A stretch of 16,988 bases of DNA from Scedosporium boydii (Eukaryota > Ascomycota > Sordariomycetes > Microascales > Microascaceae), in assembly GCA_002221725.1 (NCBI GenBank), contig NJFT01000399.1, positions 1 through 16,988 of the forward strand, in the 5' to 3' direction. The notes beneath the pieces are model-generated. The model ran no database searches. It was not told where the DNA came from and was given only the letters and a program-made list of their open reading frames with translations. Below, piece after piece: positions 1 to 11,933 of the stretch; position 1 is the stretch's first letter; the number at the start of each line of letters is the position of its first letter. Made by a program: the position numbers and the translations under genes.

Positions 1-138
1 CACCTTCTTTTTTTTTTTTTTTTCTTCTCTTTTTCCTCTTGTTTGCCTCTTTCTTAAATAAGAAAGGGTCCTTCATCTTGTTCGCAACATCAAGCAAGCG
101 TTTCGATTACTCGCAACCTCCAAATCAGTTCATCCGAC
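1..138 (+). promoter_or_regulatory. Proximal promoter / 5' leader of threonine synthase
   Basis: The stretch opens with a run of 16 T (8-23) inside a longer CT-rich tract reaching about position 53, and then becomes mixed sequence up to the ATG at 139. Pyrimidine-rich tracts just upstream of start codons are common in filamentous-fungal promoters. The context at the ATG (CCGACATGGC) is good. Distal promoter elements lie outside the window. An out-of-frame short ORF (39-227) overlaps the leader, and I see no sign that it is real. Confidence 0.5.
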
Positions 139-2183
139 ATGGCTGCAAACGGACTTCCTGCTCGGGCGTCGGCCGGCACACATACCCTGTCCCAGCGCTA
201 TCTCAGCACTCGTGGCGAGGACAATGACGTAGGGAACACCAAACCACTGGACCCTGTATCCGGGGCCGACAAAAGTTCAAAGTTCATCTGACATGCCGCT
301 CTAACGCGATCTTCTCTCTCCAGTTCTCCTTCGAAGACGTCGTGCTAAAGGGTCTCGCCTCCGATGGCGGCCTCTACATCCCCGAAGAAGTCCCCAAGGC
401 CACCGACTGGCAGAAATGGAAGGATCTCTCTTTCAACGACCTTGCATACGAAGTCATGTCCCTCTACATCTCACCGTCCGAGATCCCTCCCGCAGACCTA
501 AAGGATATCATCGCGAGGAGCTACTCGACCTTCCGATCTGCCGAAACCACCCCATTGGTTCATCTCAAGGATAACCTCTGGCTCCTCGAGCTGTTCCACG
601 GTCCAACCTTTGCCTTTAAGGACGTTGCGCTGCAGTTCCTCGGAAATCTGTTCGAGTACTTCCTCATCAGGAAGAATGAGGGCAAGACTGGAACGGGTAT
701 GTCATATAACACATAACACGCGGAGGATGTGTCTTGCCAGCATTGGGTTGTCATCCACGCTTCCCACCAGATTCCACCCGTCGGCACCACTAGCCATTAG
801 GACGGAATTTGTCGGCAACTCCCCTTTTCTCGCGCACACAACTCCAGCCCCCCCTCCGCCTTACGAGAACCCCACTTGGGATCTATATACGAGATCCATC
901 GATTGTACTGACCAGTTCTACAGATAGGCATCACTTGACCGTTGTCGGTGCCACCAGCGGAGACACCGGATCGGCTGCCATCTACGGACTCCGAGGCAAG
1001 AAGGATGTATCCGTCTTTATCCTACACCCCAAGGGTCGTGTGAGCCCCATCCAAGAAGCGCAAATGACTACGGTGCTCGACTCTAACGTCCACAACCTCG
1101 CGGTCACTGGAACCTTTGACGATTGTCAAGTATGAGCTCTCTCCCTCACTCTCTCTTTATCTCCTTTTCTTTTTGTTATTATCGACTACTATGGAGCATG
1201 AATCGCAGCGCTAACAAGTAGTGGCGAAATAGGACATCGTCAAGGCTCTCTTTGCCGACCCCGAAATCAACAAGACCCACAACCTCGGCGCAGTCAACTC
1301 CATCAACTGGGCCCGAATCCTTGCCCAGATTGTATACTACTTCTATTCCTACTTCTCCCTCGCCAAGTCGAACCCCTCCTTCTCCGTCGGCGACAAGGCC
1401 CGCTTCGTTGTCCCCACTGGCAACTTTGGTGATGTTCTAGCTGGCTACTTTGCCTACCGCATGGGTCTCCCAGTCGACAAGTTCGTCGTTGCGACAAACG
1501 AGAACGATATCCTCGACCGGTTCTTCAAGACTGGTCGCTACGAGAAGAAGCCTATGATCGCCGCGGCACCGGCTGCTGCCGGCGCCGAAGACGTCGGTGT
1601 CAAGGAGACCCTGAGTCCGGCCATGGACATCCTCGTATCGAGCAACTTTGAGCGTCTGCTGTGGTTCCTCGCATACGAATTCGCCGAGACTGCCGGCATG
1701 GACGACGAATGGAACAAGAAGCAGGCGGGCCAGGAAGTCACGCAATGGCTCAAGGATCTCAAGACGAAGGGCGGCTTCGGACCCGTATACCAGGACGTCA
1801 TCTCGAGCGCCCGGCGGTCCTTTGAGAGCGAGCGCGTCAGCGACGTCCAGACCGTCGACACCATCAAGGGATTCTACAACAACCTCCAGTACATTCTCGA
1901 CCCCCATTCGGCCGTCGGCGTCACGGCGTCCGAGCGCTCTATAGCGCGCTCCGATATCAAGCTCCCGCACATCTCGCTGTCTACGGCGCACCCCGCCAAG
2001 TTTGCCGGCGCTGTCGAGTTGGCCCTCAAGGAGGAGCCGAGCTTCAATTTTGCGGAGAAGGTCCTCCCTGCGGAGTTTGTTGGGCTCGATAAGCGCGAGA
2101 AGAGGCTTACCGAGGTGGAGAATGATTGGCAGAAGGTGCGGGATATTGTGCGGAACCTAGTCGACGAGGAGCTTAAGGCGTAA
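139..2183 (+). CDS. THR4: Threonine synthase (four exons)
   Basis: This is the PLP-dependent enzyme that converts O-phospho-L-homoserine to L-threonine and phosphate, the last step of threonine synthesis. My exons are 139-228, 324-696, 924-1129 and 1233-2183. They join in frame to 539 residues, a normal length for fungal threonine synthase. The introns start GTAGGG, GTATGT and GTATGA and end in AG after CTAAC or CTGAC branch sites. Visible landmarks are the N-terminal YLSTRG segment, the PLP-lysine motif FAFKDVALQ (Lys about 129), GATSGDTGS (163-171) and the phosphate-loop-like PTGNFGD (284-290). The start at 139 is chosen because exon 1 supplies the conserved N-terminus (SQRYLSTRG), which is lost if one starts downstream. 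Intron 2 (227 nt) is unusually long. The far promoter is outside the window, so general amino-acid control cannot be judged. The family call is certain; exon borders are inferred from sequence only. Confidence 0.96.
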
Positions 2184-2942
2184 GATGGTAAGATAGCATG
2201 GACTGGGGAGAGACAGAGAGGGTTGGGGTGGACACAGATTTTCTTTTTGGGTTGCTATAGTACAGGATATTGATCCTTTGGAATGGACTAGAATAGGGGC
2301 CTTTTGGTGTATCTACCTTTTCATGGGCTTCTTTTGTTTGCGATTTGATCTTCACCATGATACCATCTGCTCAACACAGCAGGCGGATATATATCAAAAG
2401 TTCTTTAGAGAGAGGGATAAGGGAAGGAGATGAAGGAACGGTGGGAGATTAGCCACCATACCTCAGGATAGATTTCCCGGGAATAAAAAAAGTGATCATA
2501 GCGAAAAGCTCTTTCATGTCTTTCAACAGGTTTTGGGGTGGAACGAGGGTAGATGGAGTCGCTCTTTGTCCAGCTCCTTCTTTATAGGTTTAAACAGAAA
2601 TGAATAGATCAAGAGAAGCCAGGATGTTTGACTTTGGTCTCCCATCAAGTTCACTGGGAGTCTGGGAACCTAGATATGTTATGAGGCCATTCACGAAGAA
2701 TCTGACCCTTACCTACACGCACTATCTAGACCTCCCCACCATGATCGTGATGATGATGGGAACCTACACGCTGATGCTCCACACCACAAGCATGGCCTCT
2801 CCATCCTCTCTTCTATATTTCCTAGGATTGAAAACCCTTCTTCCTCTTTTCATTTTTTTTTCGCCCTAGGCATACTTCAAAGAAAACCACACTGACACCG
2901 CCTACCACTTTTCTACTTCAAGACAAAAACCACAACTCGACA
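2184..2942. other. Intergenic: THR4 3' region and promoter of the next gene
   Basis: The first 300 bases are probably the 3' UTR of threonine synthase, with an AATAAA at 2482-2487 as a possible poly(A) signal. The stretch from about 2790 to 2942 is pyrimidine-rich and then A/C-rich with no ATG, as expected for a promoter and 5' leader of the gene starting at 2943. An 89-codon ORF (2600-2869) is methionine- and leucine-rich with no recognisable family, and I do not treat it as a gene. Confidence 0.4.
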
Positions 2943-3359
2943 ATGTCCTCGAACCTGACTCCCCAACCTACCAGAGCCGCCAAAGGCAAGGGCAAGGTTC
3001 GCCCCGCGATCCGAGTCGGGCCAGGCTCCGTTCACCACTACTTCCTCCATTCCGACGACCCCCGCGGGGGCAAGAATAAGATACGAACGATGCCGAAAGA
3101 CGACGCGAACGGCGAGAGCAGCTTCGCAGCTAAGAAGGACTCGATCCGTGAGGAGGCGCAGCGAGAATTGGAGGGGTATCACTATATGTTGGAGTATTTG
3201 GAGGTGAGGGTCAAGGAGCAGGAGGAGGAGAGGGAGCGACTGAAGCAGAAGCAGCAGCAACTTCAACAGCAGGAACACCAGGAGCACCAGGAACACCAGG
3301 AGCACCAGGAACACCAGGAACACCAGGAGCACCAGGGACACCAGGGACAGAGTGATTGA
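2943..3359 (+). CDS. Small coiled-coil protein with C-terminal Glu-His-Gln repeats
   Basis: This is an intronless ORF of 138 residues with a strong start context (ACTCGACAATGTCC) and an ATG-free, pyrimidine-rich upstream region. I do not recognise a family. The N-terminal 45 residues are basic ([11 protein letters not shown]) and end in a GSVHHYFLH motif. Residues about 64-110 are a charged helix ([19 protein letters not shown], then [13 protein letters not shown]) that should form a coiled coil and ends in poly-Gln. Residues 111-131 are seven EHQ triplets, followed by one GHQ and a GQSD tail. No signal peptide or membrane segment is seen. The opposite strand is also open across the whole gene (2913-3383), but it encodes a leucine/valine-rich low-complexity string that simply mirrors the repeat, so the + strand is preferred. 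Function unknown; expression is unproven. Confidence 0.6.
   Translation: MSSNLTPQPTRAAKGKGKVRPAIRVGPGSVHHYFLHSDDPRGGKNKIRTMPKDDANGESSFAAKKDSIREEAQRELEGYHYMLEYLEVRVKEQEEERERLKQKQQQLQQQEHQEHQEHQEHQEHQEHQEHQGHQGQSD
3273..3350 (+). repeat. 9-bp in-frame tandem repeat (GARCACCAG)
   Basis: Eight consecutive 9-bp units run from 3273 to 3344, followed by a partial ninth. Seven units read GAA/GAG CAC CAG (Glu-His-Gln) and the eighth reads GGA CAC CAG. The only differences are A/G at the third position of the first codon and one A-to-G change. The near-identity suggests recent slippage expansion, so copy number is likely to vary between strains without breaking the frame. Confidence 0.9.
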
Positions 3360-5766
3360 AATGGGGGAGAGGAACAGGGCCACTTGGATCGGAGGAACGG
3401 GGAATGTTTGGTTTGGTTTTGGGCTGGTGATGATGGGATGAGGAAGAGGCTGTGAGTTGGAGATTTGTTATTGCGTGATGATCTGGAAGGTAGTTGGTGT
3501 TTGACCGGGCTTTTTCGCGTTGCTCGGGGTCTAGATATTCTTCAAATTCTTGGTTCCCTGGGAACAGCGCTGAGCAGTTGGGAGGTTATCGCCACCACCA
3601 TGTCACATCCCTCCGTCGATCGCATCTTGGCATCACGAAGTCGTCGATTTTCTTTTCCTTTTCTTAAGCAAGCAAGCACTATCGCGAAACTGTTTTAGTT
3701 CCCCAAGTAGGGGCTCGAATCAAACTTCTTTCTTCTCATAACACTCCTCTGCATAATTGATGGCCAACCATCCCCTTGTCCAGGGAGCTTGTAACCCGGG
3801 AAACATCAACCGACTAGTGCTTTCATCCGCAGACATGGAAGCTAGAGAGTCCGGGGTCGCATGTAACTTTCGTGGCAAGACGCCTCGTCGTCACTGTTCG
3901 TTTCAAAGAAAGACTTCGTCAGAAGGAGAGAGGACCGCCGACGGAAGGGTCACAGTCAAAACGGACGGGGATGAATGGGATAGATAAGGCAGAAGCCGAT
4001 TGCCGATTTCGTGCTTCTCTTTCCTGGATTATCACGCTCTCACTTGGGGTTTCTGTTTGAGGAGAATTGTTTATTGGTCTTGAGTTGACGCGGCTTGCTT
4101 GGGAGAGAACTTCCAAGGCTGCTGTTCGATCCAAAGGAGTCAGGACGGTGCCCCATCCCAACATCAAGAGTCGCTCACTCACTCATTCACCCTTGACAAA
4201 TTAGTCTACATGCACGCACTTGCACTAAGCGCCCATGGTTCCGGTCGGGCGCAGCAGAAAATCTCCGACAGGGTCGTGTGGAAGGGATCAAATCCAGAAT
4301 GTCTCACTGTCGTTCGTTTCTGGAAGAGTACAAGGTAATACTTCGTGCATATGTGTGGCAGCCGACGTCACCCGGCGTCACCTGTCTGTCTCGCACGATT
4401 GAAGATTCGGGGATTCAGGGACATTGTTGCCTTTATTCCGCACCCGAGAATATAGAAAAACGGTCAATGATCTATTTTCCTTTGCTGAGAGTTTTGTTCG
4501 ATGTTCGCGGCATGTTCTCTGCATGTTGTTTGAACCCCTTCACGCAAAGCCGGTGTTGCTTCATCCCGCAGATCTGGCCCCCTGCAACCGTTCGACTCAG
4601 ATGGGCACGCCCTACGAGACTCTCGCAATCGGCAGCACCGTAGATAGGCGAGGTGACTACGTAGAAATCCAGAAATAAATAATGAGAAAGAAAAGAAGAT
4701 TAGAAAAAAAAAGAGAGAGAGAGAAAATGCATCACTCATCACTCATCACTCATCCCTCGGCCATCGTAACATCAATCACCTCATGATAGCCGACATCGAC
4801 GTTCCTCTGTTCGAGATAAAGAGGCAATGCCACCCTCGATAATCTCCCACCAGACACGAGGACACGAAGTTGATTGCGCATCAATTGTTCTCCTTCAACA
4901 CTAGCCAATCATCCTCGACGAGATGGCGCCGCCCCTGACATGCTCCCCTCCTTGATAATGATGGGGACATGCATTAGAGCTGGTACCGGATTCTTGCGTT
5001 CCCGCGGACCTAGTCCCAGACAAGAGGATTTTTTTGAGTTTTACAAGTACATCGCCTCGACTTTAAAGGTAAATTCGGCAAACAGACGGGGCGGTTCCAA
5101 TAATAAGACCCTGTTCCTGGATGTTCCTGGGGAGAGCTGGCCCCGTTCGGTCTCGCATAACCGATACCCCTGATCCAGCCGTTTCAGGACGATTTCAGAA
5201 CGTCATGCCATCCCATCATTCCGCGATACCCCGCCAGTCTATGTGAATTCGCTGGGGGTCGCATGTATCTTTTGCTCCTTTGGACATCGACAGCGAAGGA
5301 GAATCAATCAAAATGAGGATTCGATCAGAATGATTTTCACATCGGGTACGAAGTAGTCACACAGCAAAAGAGAGAGGCGAACCTGTGAGGGTCCGTTTTA
5401 TTCCTCAGCTCCTGCTGTTCTTCCAGCGTGGCCTTCCTTTCCTTCACCCGAGATTTCATCCAGAGCGCTCCGGAGGCTGCTGATCCTTTGCCGAACAAAA
5501 CATTCCTTTCATCTCGTTTCTCTTCTTATCCTCTCCTTTAACATACATACTTTTTTTTCTGGTTCTTCTCTTTGCGGTCTTACTCTCCCTTTTGTCGCCT
5601 TCGCTTCCATTTCGATATCGCTTCAGTCGAGTCTGCTTTTTTTATACAACTTGCTAGCCCAACTCTTCGAGTCCGAAAGAGGACAATTGATCATTTACAA
5701 CATCAGAGTTGAACTCAGTCCACAGTCTTTCGATTCGCACGAATTAAAGCGAACCCTGTATTCAAA
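3360..5766. other. 2.4 kb gap without a confident gene
   Basis: No recognisable protein family or RNA gene is seen here. Several 60-120 codon ORFs occur on both strands (for example 4278-4643), but they overlap each other and have no domain, start context or intron structure that I can support. From about 5341 to 5766 there is no ATG on the + strand and the sequence becomes CT-rich, which fits a long promoter and 5' leader for the membrane-protein gene at 5767. A 43-codon minus-strand tail (about 4755-4883) is discussed under findings. Confidence 0.4.
4681..4753. repeat. Purine tract, GA microsatellite and CATCACT tandem repeat
   Basis: About 45 bases of almost pure purine on the + strand (4681-4727) include an A run and (GA)n. 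They are followed by three and a half copies of the heptamer CATCACT (4730-4753). It is simple sequence in non-coding DNA and likely length-variable. No function is evident. Confidence 0.75.
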
Positions 5767-6520
5767 ATGAAGATTATTGTTCTCATCGCCCGCATCATCC
5801 AGGCGATTTTCGCCTTGTTGACCCTGGGATTCGCCATCGCTGGTACGTCATCGTCCTTGCGACGGGTGGATATGGAAATTGTAAATGGGGGCAGAAATGA
5901 GGGAAACAATTTCCTACCGGGGGATTGAGATTCCTGGGAGGTCGGAGGAATGTACACGATGAAGTCGCTAACGTGATTGTGCTGTTAAGTCGTCAACTGG
6001 TTCAACATGAAGTCCGGCAAGGCGTCCCCCGGAGCTTTCAACGTGCTCGTTGCCGTCCCACTTGTCGCTCTTCTCGCGCTCTTCTACTTGGAGGTTGTCC
6101 CGCGTATTGCTCCTAGCGGTTAGTTCATCTTTTTCCCTGTCCTCTATCTGTCTTGGCCCCCTTTCCCAACCGAGAGTAAGAAGAAGGGGATACAAAGAAG
6201 AAAGCTGGTGTAAGTGCGCTTTTCAAAAAACTAATGCGGGTATGATTTCCCTCTCCATAGCATCTCACCCGATTCCCTCTCTTGTCTGCGAGGCCATTCC
6301 CATTATCCTCTACCTCGCCGGATGTGGTGTGGCCGCCCATTTCGTCATGCGCCTCGACACCTGCCTCGGTATCATCTGCACTTGCGCCAAGATGGCCCCT
6401 GTCTTCGCTGGTCTCTCCGTGCCTCTCTGGATCTTTACAACTATTCTCATGGTCAAGCAGATCTTCACGCACGGTTTCCGCAGGCCGTCCGCGAGCAGGC
6501 CCGCCATGTCCCAGGCGTAA
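5767..6520 (+). CDS. MARVEL-like four-pass integral membrane protein (three exons)
   Basis: Exons 5767-5842, 5990-6118 and 6261-6520 join to 154 residues. The introns are 147 and 142 nt, start GTACGT and GTTAGT, and have CTAAC/CTAAT branch sites. Four hydrophobic segments are visible at about residues 2-24, 42-62, 76-98 and 114-134, with short polar loops and a basic C-terminal tail (HGFRRPSASRPAMSQA). The size, four-helix layout and N-terminus (MKIIVLIARIIQAIFALL) resemble the small fungal MARVEL-domain membrane proteins, which in other eukaryotes organise membrane subdomains and vesicle traffic. This assignment is by architecture, not by a diagnostic motif. Cysteines at 103, 108 and 110 lie in the loop before helix 4. 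The first ATG after more than 400 ATG-free bases is the chosen start. The neighbours do not indicate a pathway. The gene itself is likely real; the precise role is unknown. Confidence 0.85.
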
Positions 6521-7977
6521 AATGAGAAAATTACGGACGGCGCAAAAAGATGGGAGCGACAGGGATAGGATAGGAGGAAAGAGCTGAGCCGAAAGGGCGT
6601 GGCTTTTCCTCTCTGGAGACGGAACCCTACCGATGACCGAAGCGGAAATGCTTTTTTGGACAGCCCTCCCGAGCATATCCAAATAACGACGTGGTTGTGC
6701 AGCTGAATGGTTTGCGGGGCATTCCTATTATTTTCTCATTATTCTTTTGGTCTACGAGGTAGACCTCCGATTCGGGAGGGAAGGGTGTAGGAGTCTGCAC
6801 ACGGTTTGATGTCAGGGATATCATTTCGGGATGATGAAGTGGGATGAACCTATTTTGATTGTAATGGATTCATGGGAGGGAGGCTTGGGCGCGGCAGGAT
6901 TTACTAGAATTAAACCGTCGAGTATACCGTTTCTGGGATCTTAGGTGGCGCATGTTGCTTTTGGAATTCGAAAATCTTTTCTGACATTTTTCGTGTTCCT
7001 CGTTCTCGTTCTCGCTCTCGGTCTGCGGTTTCTGATTTCGACGGCTGAACCTATTTCAAATTAGAAACGTGGGGTGCTCGCGCTGCGATCCTCTCTTGTC
7101 CAACTCGTCCTCGACTTCCTCGAACACGAGGCGGTGAGATTTCAATGGGAAAGAAGAACGAAGGAAGGAAGGTGCTGGATGCAGGAGGGAAAGAGCTGAC
7201 TCTAACTTTTGCAGCTTTCCTTCCGAATTTCTAAGAATATCTACGAAGTAAGCCACATGTGATTCTAGACGACGAAGATTGGAAGGAACAATCGAGGTTT
7301 CCGTGCATGTCATCGTCATCGTAATTGAACAATTGTAATCACTCAGCTCGGCTAAGAATAACTCATGGAAGCTTCGCCCTAGCAGATGAGGCAACCTGGG
7401 CGAGTCTTGGTTCTTCGAGAAGTGCAACGCTCTCTGCTGGATCCACAAAACACCCCGCCAGATGAAGCTCAAATGCAATTCAAATTGTTGCGTGAGGCAA
7501 AGCCTCGAATTACCCCACCACCGACTTCTGCCTCGGGATGAAATTGAGATTGAATCGGCGAATACACCATTACACAGGTACTCCGTACACGCTTCCTCCA
7601 CAACAGGCACTACACTACGAAGGGACACTGTGAAGGGACCTCACTGGCTTTCGAATGTCATTGACGCTACTCTACCCGTCTTAGCGTCACGGCCCTGTTG
7701 CATTCGGACCCCTCTGCCGGTCAACATTTCCACCTCAGTATTTGCCAATTCGGGTCCCTCTTACTGGCCACTCCGGTTGAGTGCTCCTTGAAGTTCTTGG
7801 CGCCTGCTGATCACTTGCTTCTTAGTCTCGATCACCTAATCGGTCTTGTCCTCGTTCATCGTCCCCCATTCAGCCCCATGTCGCCTTCGCCCGCCTGCCC
7901 ACCCAACTTCGGCGATTGCGATTGCGTTGTTCGACTAACCCGGACTTTCTGCGCCAAAAAGACCATCGCCCAGACTT

Positions 7978-8034
7978 GCACACACACAGACAGACACACA
8001 CAGACAGACACACACATACATCACACACACACGC
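7978..8034. repeat. (CA)n / (CAGA)n microsatellite
   Basis: This is a compound simple repeat of CA dinucleotides interrupted by CAGACAGA blocks and one CATACATCA interruption. It lies in non-coding DNA about 1.1 kb upstream of the sulfhydrylase start. It is useful as a polymorphic marker, and no function is implied. Confidence 0.85.
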
Positions 8035-8109
8035 AATTCATTTTTTGAGGAAGGACCATGTTCTCCCCCACGCTTGCGCTGGCTAAAAGACGCAAGGCAA
8101 TCCCCTGCT

Positions 8110-8119
8110 CTGGCGCCAT
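8110..8119 (-). promoter_or_regulatory. CYS3/MetR-like binding palindrome
   Basis: The + strand reads CTGGCGCCAT, which on the minus strand is ATGGCGCCAG. This matches 9 of 10 positions of the ATGRYRYCAT consensus known for the sulfur-regulatory bZIP factor CYS3 of Neurospora (MetR in Aspergillus). It lies about 1.04 kb upstream of the O-acetylhomoserine sulfhydrylase start, a gene of the class these factors control. Distance and chance occurrence limit confidence. Confidence 0.35.
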
Positions 8120-8439
8120 TTTCTGCCCATGGCACACAAGATGTCGAACGAGGACGATCACTCGCAACATTGTGTAATTAGTTCCCCCGTTCTCCACTGG
8201 AAAATATTGGATAGAGGATGGCTCCAAGTGAAACCGGCCACGCCCACTCGACAATCCGTTAGCGCGGGTCGTCGAAAGGGGATGGCACGACCGATAATAA
8301 CGCAACATGAAGATATCTTTTCGCAAGACCCCAAGGCGGGAATTCGTACTACGCTATAGACTTGGCTACTGTAGGACTGCTTCTTCTTTTACCGGTTGCC
8401 TGGACTAAGCAATATCCGGGCATCCTAGTAACCCTACGA

Positions 8440-8712
8440 CATTGACGGAGGATTGTGTGCACGATTGAGCCAAAGTACCACCATACATGGTACCTCGAGC
8501 ACGAAGCAGAATAGTGGGAAGAGGCCAGTCGAAATCGTGCCCCTCATCAACGGGCTCACGCCGCCCCCGCGAATGGGACGTGTGGAAGCTGTTGAAAACG
8601 GCGCTACTCGCGATTGCGTGCTTGCTTGTTACCCCACATCGCTTCCTAAATCGGCCTTGTGGCTTGCGAGTCGCTTGGTGCAATAGCATGTCGACAACCC
8701 ATTGACGGAGGA
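8440..8712. repeat. 13-bp direct repeat CATTGACGGAGGA, 260 bp apart
   Basis: Identical copies lie at 8440-8452 and 8700-8712 upstream of the sulfhydrylase gene. This could be a shared regulatory site or chance. No known binding consensus was recognised. Confidence 0.4.
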
Positions 8713-8890
8713 GGGCAACGAGGGGGGAAAACCAGAGAGGAAGAAAGCGAAGCAGCTGAATATTTTCCTCGCTCTCTCTTTCTCTTTTCGAGGGGCAGGA
8801 GGGGCTCGTGGTATCCGTAGGGTCAGGATTTGGCTAGCTCCAAGTCCGGCGTAGGACGACGCCAGTGTTTCTTGGTTTCCTGTTTACTGA

Positions 8891-8900
8891 TATATAAAGG
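8891..8900 (+). promoter_or_regulatory. TATA box of the sulfhydrylase gene
   Basis: TATATAAAGG stands 256 bp upstream of the ATG at 9156 and is followed by strongly CT-rich sequence (8936-9000), the usual fungal core-promoter layout. Transcription would be expected to start a few tens of bases downstream, giving a 5' leader of roughly 200 nt. Confidence 0.6.
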
Positions 8901-9155
8901 GTCCTCTCGACCACAAGGGTTCTGCTCTATACGTCATTCCTGTCCTCCCCTCCTCGTCCAGCTTTCACACTTTTTTTTCTTTGCTCTCCCAGCTCCTCCT
9001 GATTCGAGTGGCTTCCTTTGTGCTTTGCGTAACTCGTTTACACTTTGCAACCTTTGGTCGTTTGACTTTAAGCTTTTTCTCGTGGATCTTCCATCTACAC
9101 GTAGCAGCAACACCCCTCTTCTAGCTCTCTAAGTAGCTCTAGATCACAAGACACA

Positions 9156-10985
<1,830 letters not shown>

Positions 10986-11933
10986 ACAAAATGGGGGATA
11001 GGGAATGAACGAAAGTCGTTACGAAGAGGAAGCTTTTATACTTTTTGATAACTGGAAACCTGTTGGCGTGTTGGAGTTGTATATTTGTTGTTCTTCGTAT
11101 CGTTTAATGAATACCCCGTAGAATCACCACTCTCTGTCTTTGATGCTGTTTGTAGATGTGAATGTCAATGCGCACACTGCCTATGGTGTATGTTGGGGCG
11201 CTGTCGGACATAAGTCATTACCAAATTAAACCCGACTGGAACCTACTGTGGCATGTAATCCTAGACCGGGATCTTAAACCTCAGCTGAAGAGATCATCGC
11301 CACCACCCGACATATCATATGTGAGGGTCGGCTAAATAGTGCTACTTGACAGAAGCCCATATACAGGAAGACGACAAGCAAGATGCATAGCCTCCTCCAC
11401 CCCGCCGACTCGGGAGGTCGGAAGGCGGGCCCTAAAGGCGGGTGAAAGCTGTGGGAAATGCTATACTCTACGCGAACGCAGCGGAACACTCGCCTTGTCA
11501 CGCGTCCAAAATATCTTAGGTGAGACCGGTCACTGCGACCGAATAGGGGCACAGGAGGAGGCCGGTCGGGTTTGCGTTGATTCAAGCCTTCTGACTGGTC
11601 CGGGAGCGGCGCCGGCTTACGGGTTGGAAAAGGATTCACCTTTGGGCTTCCTAAAACAGGGCGCGTCTGACAGCAGTGCCATCCAGTGCGAAGAGAAATG
11701 TCACCAAAACTTGGTGGCCGAAGGCGATGATCGTGCTGCATAGCCGTCATGAGTGGCAGAGTAATCGAGCAGGTAAGCAGGGCGAAATACGTCTTGGTCT
11801 TGGCGATAGGAGTCCTGAAATAAAATGACGGGAACGTCGCGTAGGAGTCGGCGCCATCACATTACCAGCGCTCCTCACAAGAAATTCCAGATGCTATGTG
11901 CATGTTTGAAAAATTCGAACCAAAACTCGCACG
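10986..11933. other. Intergenic region between the sulfhydrylase and DUF2235 genes
   Basis: The first 150-250 bases are the probable 3' UTR. The middle (11274-11750) is GC-rich and open on both strands (158 and 134 codons, mutually overlapping). Neither frame shows a domain, and the two cannot both be real. Nothing else recognisable is seen, and the DUF2235 promoter has no clear TATA box. Confidence 0.4.

Larger units (their letters stand above)
6521..9155. other. 2.6 kb gap without a confident gene
   Basis: The left part is the probable 3' UTR of the membrane-protein gene. The right part (about 8880-9155) is a TATA-containing, CT-rich promoter for the sulfhydrylase gene. A 190-codon open frame on the minus strand (7056-7628) begins with GTG rather than ATG and shows no domain, so it is not called. 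The gap also holds a CA-type microsatellite, a CYS3-like palindrome and a 13-bp direct repeat, listed separately. No tRNA-like cloverleaf was recognised. Confidence 0.4.

Noticed and set aside
1437..1991. 184-codon minus-strand ORF within threonine synthase
   Set aside because: It is a shadow of the strongly C-ending codon use of the real gene on the other strand.
2913..3383. 156-codon minus-strand ORF opposite the EHQ-repeat gene
   Set aside because: Its long Leu/Val/Phe string is the reverse reading of the GARCACCAG repeat and Gln/Glu-rich coil. The + strand has the better start context and a sensible protein.
3700..4140. tRNA-like T-loop strings such as GCTCGAATC (3712) and GTTCGATCC (4124)
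   Set aside because: The flanking bases do not form a T-stem, and no anticodon arm or acceptor pairing is found at the required spacing.
6125..6682. 185-codon minus-strand ORF over the last exon of the membrane-protein gene
   Set aside because: It overlaps the well-supported spliced gene on the + strand and has no domain of its own.
7056..7628. 190-codon minus-strand open frame
   Set aside because: It begins with GTG, not ATG. It has no recognisable domain or intron pattern. It lies in a gap where long chance ORFs are expected at this GC content.
11274..11750. Overlapping ORFs of 158 (-) and 134 (+) codons
   Set aside because: They overlap almost fully on opposite strands in GC-rich intergenic DNA. 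Neither resembles a protein family.
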